From positions 1-63,631 of the forward strand of contig PMYD01000006.1 of NCBI GenBank assembly GCA_003171335.1: a stretch of DNA of 63,631 nucleotides. Direction: 5' to 3'. This document shows positions 18,244-28,000 of the stretch, piece by piece. The position numbers and the translations under genes were made by a program. The DNA comes from Phycisphaerales bacterium. GTDB lineage: Bacteria > Planctomycetota > Phycisphaerae > SM23-33 > FEN-1343. Under the pieces are notes generated by a model. It saw only the letters and a program-made list of their open reading frames with translations, was not told the origin of the DNA and made no database searches. How positions within the stretch are numbered: position 1 is the first letter of the stretch; each line of letters opens with the position of its first letter.

Positions 18244-19021
18244 GGTCCAGATCCACTCGATCAATGGGCAGTTCATCGACCACGCCTTCTTGGAGGCGAA
18301 TGCGGCCGGTCGCGGGGCTGGTCAGCAGCGACCAGTGGCGCCGTCCATCGCCGATCGTGATGATGGCCGCATCCACCTGGCCCAGCTCGTCGAACGTGAT
18401 GCCGCGGTCGTCGCCGCCGAAACCGGCCCGGGGCATGGGCTCGACCCAGACGTTCTCGAAGCGGCTGTTGCGGCCGAGCATCTGCGGCCGTCCCAGGCCG
18501 AAGGCGAGCGGCACGAACGTCTGTTCGCCCTGCTCGTCGGTGTCCTGCTCCACGAGGGCGAATTGCCGCCTGGCCGAGTCGATCATCAGCCGGCACAGCC
18601 GCTGATGGCCGACGGCATGGTCGTGCGCGGCCCGGGCCGCCAGGACCAGCCGGCGGGCATCCTGGCGGAGCTGCCGGCCCGCCGTCGCCCCCGCCAGGCG
18701 CGGAACCGTCATGCCCGCCAGCACGCCGATCAGCGCCAGCACGACCAGAAGTTCGACCATGGTCAGGCCGCGACAGGAGGCTGGAGGCGCTTCGGCTGAG
18801 CTCAGCGTCGAAGCCCGGGGGCGGGAAGCTGGAGGTCCGGGAAAGGATGACCAGGCAAGTTCAACCGTAACATTGTTACGGTTGGGAACAGGCTGGCCAG
18901 GCAGGTGGCCACTCGACATCTTCCATGTCGATTGTGCAGTGGTCAGCCCAGAACCACCACACGTTGTGGTTGGCTGGCTAGCTATTCTCGATCGTGCAAC
19001 CATTGACGGGTGCTCTCTCAT
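18236..19021 (-). CDS. gspH: Minor pseudopilin GspH with an abnormally long leader
   Basis: 261 residues if translation starts at 19021, which overlaps the GspG stop as ATGA, the junction type used elsewhere in this operon. The prepilin motif CRG-LTMVELLVVLALIGVLAG is then at residues 83-100, giving an 85-residue leader in place of the usual 5-30. Nearly all of that leader is encoded by a palindromic repeat element (18788-19013) that stays open in frame. The mature part (RLAGATAGRQLRQDARRL, ITFDELGQVDAAIITIG) is a normal GspH. The alternative is a non-ATG start near the motif; none with a ribosome-binding site is visible. Confidence 0.7.
   Translation of the reverse strand: MREHPSMVARSRIASQPTTTCGGSGLTTAQSTWKMSSGHLPGQPVPNRNNVTVELAWSSFPGPPASRPRASTLSSAEAPPASCRGLTMVELLVVLALIGVLAGMTVPRLAGATAGRQLRQDARRLVLAARAAHDHAVGHQRLCRLMIDSARRQFALVEQDTDEQGEQTFVPLAFGLGRPQMLGRNSRFENVWVEPMPRAGFGGDDRGITFDELGQVDAAIITIGDGRRHWSLLTSPATGRIRLQEGVVDELPIDRVDLDHE
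18788..19013. repeat. Palindromic mosaic element inside the gspH leader
   Basis: Successive perfect or near-perfect hairpins: GCTGAGCTCAGC within GCTTCG...CGAAGC (about 18790-18815); a 23-bp palindrome at 18862-18884 with arms CAACCGTAACA/TGTTACGGTTG; TCGACAT-CTTCC-ATGTCGA at 18913-18931, bracketed by GTGGCCACT/AGTGGTCAG; and AACCAC...GTGGTT near 18952-18972. The arm CCGTAACA/TGTTACGG echoes the TAAGTGTTACA modules at 33 and 52 kb. It sits between the GspG and GspH mature coding regions. Confidence 0.8.
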
Positions 19022-19482
19022 TTGTCCACATGCCAACTGACGACGTCGGCGTTCTCGCCCTCGCCGCCTTCGCGGCCGTCCTTGCCGAGGCTGTAGATGT
19101 CGTACTTGTCGCCGTACTGGCCGGGCTTGCGATACAGGAACGGCCTTCCCCAGGGGTCGATCAGGTCCTGGCGGCGCAGGGTCGGCTCGTTCCAGGCGTT
19201 TTCCGGAATGGCCGCCGGCCGCGCGACCAGGTCCTCCAGCGACTCGGGCAGCGAGTCCTCCAGGTAGTCCTGGTAATCGTTGGAGAAGATCTGGATGGCC
19301 TTGTCGATCTCCTCGATCTTCTGCTTGGCGATCGCCTGCTTGGCCGTGCCCACGCGGCCAAACAGCCGCGGCACCACCAGCGTCGCCAACGCGGCGATGA
19401 TGACGACGACCACGAGAATCTCGACGATGGTGAAGGCGGACCGGCGTGGCCGGCCGGCCGGAGCGAGTCTGTCCTGTTTCAT
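19018..19482 (-). CDS. gspG: Major pseudopilin GspG
   Basis: 154 residues. Leader MKQDRLAPAGRPRRSA, then FTIVEILVVVVIIAALATLV with Glu at +5; the body has the GspG signature DPWGRPFLYR...YDIYSLGKDGREGGEGENADVVSW, which in characterised GspG forms the calcium-binding end. Odd: the residue before the cleavage site is Ala, whereas prepilin peptidases strongly prefer Gly. It would polymerise into the pseudopilus that drives secretion. It is separated from gspF by 117 bp holding a small inverted repeat. Confidence 0.92.
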   Translation of the reverse strand: MKQDRLAPAGRPRRSAFTIVEILVVVVIIAALATLVVPRLFGRVGTAKQAIAKQKIEEIDKAIQIFSNDYQDYLEDSLPESLEDLVARPAAIPENAWNEPTLRRQDLIDPWGRPFLYRKPGQYGDKYDIYSLGKDGREGGEGENADVVSWHVDK

Positions 19483-19508
19483 TTGGACTTCCTTTTCGCA
19501 ATTCGGCT

Positions 19509-19598
19509 GTAGGCTGGAGGAACGGCCGGAATATGCATTGCTTCACCCGTTTCCAATCTCAAGCTGTCGCTCCCAGTCTCTAGCCCTTGGCCTCCAGC
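19509..19598. repeat. GGCTGTAGGCTGGAGG inverted repeat
   Basis: GGCTGTAGGCTGGAGG near the left end pairs with CCTCCAGCCTCACAG near the right end, between gspG and gspF. The left sequence with its following AACGGCCGG reappears, reverse-complemented, inside the pgsA coding sequence near 54890-54912 (GGCCGTTCCTCCAGCCT), and a shorter piece lies in the GspH leader. Confidence 0.6.
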
Positions 19599-19599
19599 C

Positions 19600-20877
19600 T
19601 CACAGTCCCGGTATCGATCCCTGCATCTCCAGGATGGGCAGCAGCACAGCCGCCAGGATGAAACCCACCACGCCGGCCAAAAGCACGATCAGCGCTGCCG
19701 GCAGGAGGATCATCAGGCGGTCGATGGCCGCGGCCGTCTCTTTCTCGTACACGTCGGCCGTCTTGAGCAGCATCTCGTCGAGCTTGCCGGTTTTCTCGCC
19801 CAAGGCGATCACCTGTGTCAGCAGCGCGGGAAACTGGCCCGTGCGGCGCAGCGGCTCGGCGATGGACTGGCCCTGGGTGATCCGCCCGGCCACTTCGTCC
19901 ACATGGCGGGCCAGGGCCTCGTTGCCCAGCGTGTCGCGCAGCACGCGCAGGGCCTCGAGAATCTGGATGCCCGACTGGCTCAGCGTGCCCAGCGTGCGGG
20001 CGAACCGCGCCACGGCTACTCGCCGAATCGCCGTGCCCAGCACCGGCACACGCAGCTTGAACCCATCCAGCGCCAGCCGGCCGGCCGGCCGTCTTGCCCA
20101 CGATCGAAATAGCCACGCCCCAGCCGCCAAGGCAGCCAACAGCAACAAGCCCCACACACTCGTAAGGAATCCCGAAAGCCCCAGCAACACGCGGGTCGGC
20201 CAGGGCAACAGCGCCGTGCCCGTACCCTCGGTGATCACCGCCATCACACGCGGCAGGATCACCGTGAGAATCACCACCACCGAAATGCCCGCCAGCACCA
20301 GCACGAACACCGGGTACGTGGCCGCCGAGCGGATCTTGTGGCTGATCTCCACATCCCGCTCGGCGAAATCCGACAGGTGGGCCATCACCTGGTCCAGCAC
20401 GCCGGCCGTCTCGCCCACGCGGACCATGCTGGCCTCCAGCGTGGTAAAGTCGCGCGGCCGGCCGCGCAGGGCCGCCGAGAGCGACTGGCCATCCTGCACC
20501 TTCTGGGCCAGGTCGCTCATCACGGTCCGCAGCGTGGCGCTCTCGGCCTGCTGCTCCACGGCCCGCAGCGCCGACAGCAGCGGCAGGCCCGCCTGGAGCG
20601 CCGTGGCCAATTGCCGCAGCATCGTCGCCTTGACGCGCGGCCGCAGCGGCTTTCCGGCCCACGGCCAGGACACCGCGCCCCAGTGCGCCCAGACGCCCCC
20701 CTGATGCGTCTGGGCATTCGAGTCGGTGGCCGCCGAGGCAGCCTCTTCGCCCAGGTGAGTGACGAACAGCTTTTGCTCGGCCAGCGCGGCGATCGCCTGG
20801 CCGCGGCCGGTGGCCTCAATGGTGCCGGTCACAGGCGCGCTTTGCTCATCCAGGGCGGTGTAGGCGAAATTGGGCAT
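19600..20877 (-). CDS. gspF: Type II secretion inner-membrane platform protein GspF
   Basis: 425 residues. It opens with the GspF/PilC signature (PNFAYTALDEQSAPVTGTIEA) and has two copies of the T2SSF cytoplasmic domain (about residues 85-210, with LATALQAGLPLLSALRAVEQ, and 290-410, with ARTLGTLSQSGIQILEALRV), each followed by membrane segments; three helices are evident. It would couple the ATPase to pseudopilin insertion. It starts 15 bp after gspE. Confidence 0.93.
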   Translation of the reverse strand: MPNFAYTALDEQSAPVTGTIEATGRGQAIAALAEQKLFVTHLGEEAASAATDSNAQTHQGGVWAHWGAVSWPWAGKPLRPRVKATMLRQLATALQAGLPLLSALRAVEQQAESATLRTVMSDLAQKVQDGQSLSAALRGRPRDFTTLEASMVRVGETAGVLDQVMAHLSDFAERDVEISHKIRSAATYPVFVLVLAGISVVVILTVILPRVMAVITEGTGTALLPWPTRVLLGLSGFLTSVWGLLLLAALAAGAWLFRSWARRPAGRLALDGFKLRVPVLGTAIRRVAVARFARTLGTLSQSGIQILEALRVLRDTLGNEALARHVDEVAGRITQGQSIAEPLRRTGQFPALLTQVIALGEKTGKLDEMLLKTADVYEKETAAAIDRLMILLPAALIVLLAGVVGFILAAVLLPILEMQGSIPGL

Positions 20878-20892
20878 GATGTATCGGCCGCG

Positions 20893-22638
20893 TTAGGTCA
20901 GCGCGTCCTCCGTCTGCGTGTCTTGTGTGACACGGAGGACCTCTTCCAACGTCGTGATTCCGGCGGCGGCCTTGCGATAGCCATCCTCGCGCATCGGCTT
21001 GTGATCGGCCGGGGCGACGGCGGCCACCTGGGTTGAGGAGCCGCCTTTTAGAATGGCCTCGCGCACCGGCGCGGTGATGCGTAACAGCTCAAAAATGCCG
21101 ATGCGCCCCAGGTAGCCCGTCTGGCGGCACTGGCGGCAGCCCGCGCCGCGGTAGAAACTGCCCGCCGAACCATTGGTCAGCGTGCGGCCGAGGCGCTCCA
21201 GCGCCTGGGGCTCGGGATGATGCGGCTGCCGGCAATGGGGGCAGATGGTTCGCACCAGGCGCTGCGCCAGCACGCCTTCCAAGCTGCTGGCCAGGAGGAA
21301 AGGCTCGATGCCCATGTCCACCAGGCGCGTGACGGCGCCGGGGGCGTCGTTGGTGTGCAGCGTGGAGAAGACCAGGTGGCCCGTCAGGGCGGAGCGGATG
21401 GCGATGTCGGCCGTCTCGCGGTCGCGAATCTCGCCAACCATGATGATATCCGGGTCCTGGCGGACGATGGCCCGCAACCCGTTGGCGAAGCCCAGCCCGC
21501 GCTTCGGATTGACGGGAATCTGGTTGATGCCGTCGAGCTGGTACTCCACCGGGTCTTCGATGGTGATGATCTTCTTGGCGGGCGTGTAAATCTTGTTGAG
21601 CGCGGCATACAGCGTGGTGGTCTTGCCGCTACCGGTGGGGCCGGTCACCAGCAGGATGCCGTGCGGCCGCTCCAGGAGGCCCGAGAAGTTGTCCCTGCCG
21701 GCTTCATCCAGGCCCAGGTCCTCCAAGCCGATGATGGCCGTGGCGCGGTCCAGCAGGCGCATGACGACGCACTCGCCGAAGACCGTCGGCACGGTCGCCA
21801 CGCGCAGGTCCACCTTGGCGCGGGGGCCGGCAAAGGCGATGTGCCCATCCTGCGGCACAAAGCGCTCGGCGATATTCATGCCCGCCATGATCTTGATGCG
21901 CGAGACCATCGCCGCCGCCAGCTTTTTCGGGGGCGGGGAGACTTCGTGCAGCATGCCGTCGATGCGGTACTTGACGCGAATGGCCCGCTCGAAGGGCTCC
22001 ACGTGAATGTCGCTGGCCCGCGCCTCGATCGCCTCCTGGATGACCAGGTTCACCAGGTTCACGATGGACGGCTCGGCCGCCAGCTCCTGGAGGTGATGCG
22101 TCAGGTCTTCCTCGCTGGATTCGGCGCCGGCGGGCGTTTCGCTGTCCAGGTCGGCGATCATCCGCGCCACGTTGGAACCGTACAGCCGCCGGGCCGCCTC
22201 GGTCAGCTCCGCCTCGGGGCAATACTGGCGGGCGATCCGCCTGCCGGTGGTCACGCGCAGGGTTTCCAGCGCCAGGCGGTCGAACGGGTCGGCCATGGCG
22301 ACCGAAAGCTTGCGATCTTCCACGGCAAGGGGCAGCACTTTGAAGCGGAAAGCCATCTCCGCCGGCACGGCCGCGAGGGCCTCGGCCTCGACCTGCACGC
22401 CGGAAAGCTCCACGCGGGCGATGGCCGCCTGGTCCACCAGCGCGCGGCGGATGGCCTCGGCATCGGTATGGCCCAGCCGGCAGAGAATCTCCCCCAGCCG
22501 CTCGCCGCGGCGCTTCTGAAGCAGCAGGGCCTCCTCGACCTGCGCGGGCGACACATCGCCGCGATCGATGAGGATTCGACCCAAAGGCTTGCCGTCCCAG
22601 CCGCCCGGGGCGCCCGATGTCCCGTCCATGCCCGCCAT
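20893..22638 (-). CDS. gspE: Type II secretion/pilus assembly ATPase GspE
   Basis: 581 residues from 22638; an earlier in-frame ATG at 22725 would add 29 unlikely residues. An N-terminal GspE-II domain (ILIDRGDVSPAQVEEALLLQ) precedes the hexameric ATPase core with Walker A GPTGSGKTTT (about residues 332-341), the Asp box, the GEIRDRETADIA Walker B region and the tetracysteine zinc motif CPHC...CRQC near the end. It powers pseudopilus extension from the cytoplasm. First gene of the operon, divergent from rmuC; one transcript through to the lipoprotein gene is plausible from the spacing. Confidence 0.93.
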   Translation of the reverse strand: MAGMDGTSGAPGGWDGKPLGRILIDRGDVSPAQVEEALLLQKRRGERLGEILCRLGHTDAEAIRRALVDQAAIARVELSGVQVEAEALAAVPAEMAFRFKVLPLAVEDRKLSVAMADPFDRLALETLRVTTGRRIARQYCPEAELTEAARRLYGSNVARMIADLDSETPAGAESSEEDLTHHLQELAAEPSIVNLVNLVIQEAIEARASDIHVEPFERAIRVKYRIDGMLHEVSPPPKKLAAAMVSRIKIMAGMNIAERFVPQDGHIAFAGPRAKVDLRVATVPTVFGECVVMRLLDRATAIIGLEDLGLDEAGRDNFSGLLERPHGILLVTGPTGSGKTTTLYAALNKIYTPAKKIITIEDPVEYQLDGINQIPVNPKRGLGFANGLRAIVRQDPDIIMVGEIRDRETADIAIRSALTGHLVFSTLHTNDAPGAVTRLVDMGIEPFLLASSLEGVLAQRLVRTICPHCRQPHHPEPQALERLGRTLTNGSAGSFYRGAGCRQCRQTGYLGRIGIFELLRITAPVREAILKGGSSTQVAAVAPADHKPMREDGYRKAAAGITTLEEVLRVTQDTQTEDALT

Positions 22639-22962
22639 TTCAAACCACCCGTAGAAACCTTCACCCAACCCACCGCGCGGCCGCGCACACAGATTTGCAA
22701 CGCCCCCCAATGCGGCCGCCACCAATAAGACGCACGAAACGACAAAAAGGTTGCAGAGATGCCGAAAATCTTATGTGCTTTTGCCGGCGGCGGTTCTCTG
22801 GAGCGGAATTGGTTCTGCTTTTTCAGATAGTTCCGATCTCTGTTCGATGCCCGGGAACGGAGAAGATCACTGATAGGTTTGGACTAGCCCGCGAAAATCG
22901 GTGTACCGGCCTGCGCGCTGCCGGTAGAATCGCGCCCAGGCAAGCCAATCGCGGAGGCGGGT
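22639..22962. other. Divergent intergenic region gspE/rmuC
   Basis: 324 bases between two divergent genes. It must contain promoters for both, but I see no convincing -35/-10 pair; TAGAAT at about 22925 is a weak candidate -10 for rmuC. There is no repeat element or small gene. A GCGGAGGCGGG ribosome-binding site precedes rmuC. Confidence 0.5.
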
Positions 22963-24111
22963 ATGGACGTACTGATGGCCTTTATCGGCGGGGTGATCCT
23001 GGGCGCCAGCGTGGCGCTCGTTGCGGCTTACGTGCGCGGCCGCTCGGCGAAAGAGGCCCTGGACGGGCACGTGCGAGATGCCTTTGGCGCGCTGGCATCC
23101 CAGGTGCTGTCGGCCAACAGCGAGCAGTTCTTGCGCCTGGCGGGGCAGAGCCTGTCGGCGCAGAGTGCGGCGGGGGCGGCGGAGCTTGAGCAGCGAAAGC
23201 TGCTGATCGAAAAATCCATCCAGCAGATGAACGAGCGGCTGGAACAGGTGCGCGACCTGGCGGGCCGGCTGGAGTCCGCGCGCAAGCAGGATTACGGCCA
23301 ACTGGGCCAGCGGCTGGGCGAGGCGATTCAGCAGGTGGTGCAGCTTCGCCAGACGACTGATGATCTGCGGGCCGCCCTGGCCCATCCCCAGCGACGCGGC
23401 GCCTGGGGCGAGAGCATGGCCGATGACATCCTCCAGATGGCCGGCATGATCAACGGCGTCAACTACACCAAGCAGCAGATCATGGGCGACAACCGCCGCC
23501 GGCCTGACTTCACGTTCCTGCTGGGCAGCGGCGTCAAGCTGAACATGGATGTGAAGTTCCCGCTGGACAACTACCTCAAGTACGTGGGCGCCGACGGGGC
23601 CGCCCGCCAGGCCGCCGGCCAGGTTTTCGCCGCGGATGTCCGCCGGCAGATCGGCGCCATCGCCACGCGGGAGTACATCGACCCGGCCGCGGGCACGGCT
23701 GCCTTCGCGCTGATGTTCATTCCCAATGAGCAGCTCTTTGGCTTCATTCAGGAGCTGGACGGCGGCGTGCTGGCCGAGGCGCTCCAGAAGAAAGTGCTGC
23801 TGGTGGGGCCGCTGAGCCTGCTGGCGGTGCTGGCCATCGCCCGCCAGGCCGCCGAGTGCGCCAATTTGTCGCGGCAGACGGATGAGGCGCTGCGGCTGCT
23901 GAGCGAGTTCAGCAAGCAGTGGGGCAAGTTCAAGTCGGACATGGATGACTTCGGCAAGAAGCTGCGGAAAGTCGTCGATGGTTTTGACGCTCTGGCCGGC
24001 ACGCGCGCCAACGCGCTGGAACGGCCGCTGGGCAAACTGGAGCAGCTTCGCCTGGGCGGCGAGCCAGCGGCGCCGGCAGTGGGGGCGGGCGATGCGGGGC
24101 AAGAGAATTAG
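22963..24111 (+). CDS. rmuC: RmuC-family DNA recombination protein
   Basis: 382 residues: an N-terminal membrane anchor (FIGGVILGASVALVAAYV), a coiled-coil region (residues 40-135) and the RmuC nuclease-like core with GAWGE (about residue 148), RRPDFTFLLG, LNMDVKFPLDNYLKY and AFALMFIPNEQLFGFI. RmuC proteins limit inversions at short inverted repeats in Escherichia coli, which is a notable context given the palindrome-rich neighbourhood, although the link is only suggestive. The start has a clear GGAGG site. Confidence 0.92.
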   Translation: MDVLMAFIGGVILGASVALVAAYVRGRSAKEALDGHVRDAFGALASQVLSANSEQFLRLAGQSLSAQSAAGAAELEQRKLLIEKSIQQMNERLEQVRDLAGRLESARKQDYGQLGQRLGEAIQQVVQLRQTTDDLRAALAHPQRRGAWGESMADDILQMAGMINGVNYTKQQIMGDNRRRPDFTFLLGSGVKLNMDVKFPLDNYLKYVGADGAARQAAGQVFAADVRRQIGAIATREYIDPAAGTAAFALMFIPNEQLFGFIQELDGGVLAEALQKKVLLVGPLSLLAVLAIARQAAECANLSRQTDEALRLLSEFSKQWGKFKSDMDDFGKKLRKVVDGFDALAGTRANALERPLGKLEQLRLGGEPAAPAVGAGDAGQEN

Positions 24112-24192
24112 CCGGATATAGGAGTGATCACGACGAGGGCAGCCGCCATGAAAAGGGTGGAGCGAAAAGGGCGGGAGAGGAATAAGACTCCA

Positions 24193-24774
24193 ATGAGTGC
24201 CAAGACGGCGAAACTGGCAATGGCGTTGGGCCTGGCGGCAGCGATGGCCGGCGGCTGCGCCGGCGGTCGAGGCGAGCCGGCGGCGCCGGCGATGGAGGGT
24301 GCGCCGCTGTTTGGGCCGCAGGTGACATCGATCGATGTAAGGAAGTTCACGTGCGAGCGGCCGTGCCCGGATTACACGGCCGGCCGGATGATCCAGGCCA
24401 CAATGGCCGCATTGCGGCCGCTCGGTTGGCGCATCTCGGGACCGCCGATCGGTCCTGACGGCCGCATCCTGGGCGGCTATGAAATGGGGCAGTCGGAGAA
24501 CCTGGCTACGCTGACCGGGACGATTCGCCTGGAGACCAGCACCCGCGGCGACAGCGCGGCGGGTACCAGCCGCCAGGCCCAAATCACCCTCAGCGCCACG
24601 ATCAAGAGCAGCGGCTCCAGCCGCCAGCAGGCCGCTTTCCTCATCACACGATCCGAACCGCTGGCGGGGGATTCTTCCGGCTTGAGTGATGCCGTGGTCC
24701 TGAAACTGATTCGCGCCGCCGCCGCCGACTTGGCGACCCAGATCGGCTCGCCAAGCGGGCGCCAGCGGCCGTGA
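24193..24774 (+). CDS. Small lipoprotein, function unknown
   Basis: 193 residues from the ATG at 24193, which gives a compact lipoprotein signal (AKLAMALGLAAAMAGGC) with the lipobox cysteine at about residue 22; ATGs at 24124 and 24148 would add basic residues before it. A GGGAGAGGA site is 10 bases upstream. The mature part contains a Cys pair (CERPC) and a beta-rich middle with repeated TxTLxATIxSS patterns. No family recognised. Independent from rmuC by 81 bp. Confidence 0.6.
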   Translation: MSAKTAKLAMALGLAAAMAGGCAGGRGEPAAPAMEGAPLFGPQVTSIDVRKFTCERPCPDYTAGRMIQATMAALRPLGWRISGPPIGPDGRILGGYEMGQSENLATLTGTIRLETSTRGDSAAGTSRQAQITLSATIKSSGSSRQQAAFLITRSEPLAGDSSGLSDAVVLKLIRAAAADLATQIGSPSGRQRP

Positions 24775-24980
24775 GGCCATTGGCGGATGCGGGGCCAGCC
24801 GCCAGAACGGGACGAGTGCCGACTTTGCGGCCGATAGCATCTGCGCGGCGGGAGCCAGGGGCGATGGGGACCAAGCCGCATCACGTAAACGCTTTTGAGC
24901 CAAAGAAGTTGCGAAAACTTGCCGAAGAATCCCTCCAGGGTTTGCCAGCGGATTTTCCGAACTAAGTGCTTTGGCCATCG

Positions 24981-24989
24981 TGCTATACT
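24981..24989 (+). promoter_or_regulatory. Extended -10 promoter element (TGCTATACT)
   Basis: TGCTATACT fits the extended -10 consensus (TGnTATAAT). No good -35 is seen 17 bases upstream. It lies 103 bases before the giant-protein start in a 317-base gap that otherwise shows no repeat or gene. The same nine bases occur upstream of the toxin-antitoxin pair and dus. Confidence 0.55.
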
Positions 24990-25091
24990 ATATGCCCCTG
25001 CCCTGGCTCAGGAGGCTGCAGCAAGCGGAGTCTGTCCAGACGGTCAGTGGCCACGAGGTCTGGCCGTCAGGAGGTTTGCAGTGAGGTACGC

Positions 25092-28000
25092 ATGAGGCCA
25101 TCATCGAGCAATCCCCGTCCGTCCAGCCCACCCCCTTGTGTATTCTGCTGGTGCCTCATGGAGTCGCTGGAGGGCCGTGTGTTGCTGTCCTCGGCGCCTG
25201 TGTTCGTCGGCCCCGGCGGTTTGAACTCCAGCCAGCAGGTAGCTGACAATTACGTGCTGATTTCCGGCGACGGCCAGAGCCTGACGATACCCATCGACGG
25301 CTACGACGCCGACGGCAACCCGCTGACCATCACCGCGACTGGTTCGGCGCACCTGAACGTGCAGGTGGCCAGGAGCACCGAGTTCGCGCAACTGGATTTT
25401 GTCGAGAGCGACGGCACGACGTCCATCGGCAGCATCATCATCCAATTGTTCGGCGATCTGAGCCCCCAGGCGACGCAGCGGTTCATCACGCTGGCCACCA
25501 AGTACATCTCCAGCACGGGGATAATCTCGGACCCCGCCGCTGGCCAGCCGGCGTTCTACAGCAACGTCGTCGTGCACCGCGTCATCCCCGAATTCGTCAT
25601 CCAGACCGGCGACGCCGCCAACGGCGACGGCACCGGGGACAGTCCTCTGCCCAATTTTAATGGCGATTACCCCTCGGCCCTGGGCTTTGAGGGCGTTGGC
25701 GTGCTGGCTTTCGCCAACAAGGGCGCCGACCCGACAACCGGCCAGGGCACCAACAACGGCCAGTTCTTCATCACGGACGGCGCCTATCCCAGCGGCGTCG
25801 GCGGCTACCCCATTTTCGGGCAGGTGATTTCCGGCTGGGACATCATCCGCAACGTCATCAACCGTCAGCAAGACAGCAGCGGCAGTAACCGGCCGCTGGA
25901 TCCGCCCAAACTGAAATCGGTCGAGCTGGTCTCCGAGCCGCAGGATGGGTCGATCTTCGTCACGCCCGCGGCGGGCTTCACCAGCGCGGAGGTGATCACC
26001 GTCACGCTGGATGACGGCGCGGGCGGCCATACCAGCCAGCAATACACGATCCAGCCGACGGAGCCGACACTGCCGGTCATCAGCGCGGTCTCTCCGCTGG
26101 ACCTGGCAACCAATCCGCAGGGCTCGATTCCTTTTACCATAAGCTACAGCGGCCCGGACGGTGGCTCGCTGGGCATCGCCGTCTTCCATAACTACCACGG
26201 CGCCGGAACAGTCAGCGTCAATACGGCGCAGTCGACCACCACTGCCGGCGGCTACACCGCGACGTTCACTCCCGACGCCAGCTATGATGGCACGCTCTTC
26301 ACCGCCACGTTCCTGGCGCAGCTCCTGAACTTCGGCAACGCCACGCGCGCGGTGCAGCGGACAACCGTGCAGTACGGCACGCGGCCGACCATCGCCTCCG
26401 TCGAGCCGCCGACCGTGCTGGCCGGCCAGTCGACGGTGGTGTCGCTGAGCATCAGCGATGCCAGCACCTCGAGCTTCTACGTGACGGCCGCCAGCGACAC
26501 CCCCGGCGTGACGGTGACTGTCGACATGAGCACCTACGACGTCACGATTACCGTATCCACCAGTGCCGCCGCCACCACGGCGAATATCACCGTGACGGCC
26601 ATCGAAGCAAGCTACCAAAACAAGAATTTCACGCCCACCTCGCTCACGTTCGCCGTCAATATCAGCCAGTTCGTCTTTAACGCGCTGCCGGCCATCACCG
26701 GCGTGCTGCCCGGCGAGACGCGCCAGGTGCCGCTGGATGTTCAGGTGCCCGTCGATGCCAGCGTGTCACGAACGTTGAACTGGACCGTCGATACGTCCTC
26801 CTATACCGGGCCGGGCACAATTTCAGCCCAGGTTTCCGGTGATGCCGCAAGCGGGTACACGCTGACGCTGACGTTACCGGCCACCTATGACGAGTCGAAT
26901 TTCACGCTTACCATTTCGGCGACGATGGCGGAATTCCCATCCCTGCCGGCGCAAACGCAGTCGGCGACGGTCCAATCCAGCATTCGCCCGATCATCAGCA
27001 ACATCGGGCCGCTCTTCATGGCGCCCGGCAGTTCGCAGGACGTGTTGTTCAACGTGGTTGACACGGTAAGCGCCACCACGGCGGTGAACGTGCGGGCCGA
27101 CGTGTTCGACGACCAGGGCCAGCCGCTCAACGGCGCCACGGCCACCGTGTCCCCCGTGGCGGGCCAGAGCACGCAGTATCGGCTGAGCATCACCGCGCCG
27201 GTGGGCTATTACGGCGTGTTCAACATCAAGCTCTCGGCGATCGAGAGCGACGTGGCCATCAACTTCCCCAACCTGGCGCCTTCGACCGAGACGGTCAGCG
27301 TGATCACCATGGGCTTCGTGCCCCAGCCGGGGCAGGTCGACGTGAATCCCAACGGCACAGGCGTCTCGCTGGGCCTCCAGGGCTACACCTCCGACGGCAG
27401 CGCCTTGACCTACACCGCCAGCACCGGCAGCTCCGACCTGGACGTGTACGTCGCGCCGCCGACCAATAGCTTCGCCCAACTGAACTTCGTGGATGCGCAG
27501 GGCAACTCCATCGGCTCGGTGGTGGTCGAACTTTTCAACGACCGCAGCCCGGCGGGCGTGCAGCGTTTCGAGAATCTGGCCACCCTGGCCGTCGCCAACA
27601 ATACGCTGGTGACGCCTGGCGGAGCGCACCCGTACCCGTACTATCACAATGTGCCGGTGACCGCCCTGTCTCGCGGCCTGTTCCTGCAGACCGGCCGTGC
27701 CGCCGGCGCCAGCGGCAGCGGGCTTTCGCCCATCACCAACGATCCGGCCCTGGCAGCCGGGCAGAGCGGACAACTCAGTTTCGACGGCCCGGGCATGCTG
27801 GCCTTCACCGCCTCATCCTCCGGCATGAGCGATGATCAGTTCCTGATCACCGATGGCTCGCAGAGTCAGCGCGACGGCAGCAACCTGCTCGTCTTCGGCC
27901 AGATTGTGTCCGGTTGGGATGTGCTGCGGCAAGTGGAAATGACGCCGACGGCTTCCGGCTCCACCGCCGTGACGGCCCCACAGCCGGCGCTGTCGAGCGT

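Noticed and set aside
8831..22638. Type IV pilus locus
   Set aside because: PilMN, PilO and PilP-like proteins are present, but GspG with the DPWGRP calcium-type signature and the H-I-J-K minor set point to a type II secretion pseudopilus, and no PilT retraction ATPase is present.
24966..25091. Upstream ATG at 24966 as the start of the giant protein
   Set aside because: It would lie before the TGCTATACT promoter element, has no ribosome-binding site and adds a Cys/Arg-rich leader; ATG 25092 is directly followed by the expected short leader and the LEPR-like motif.
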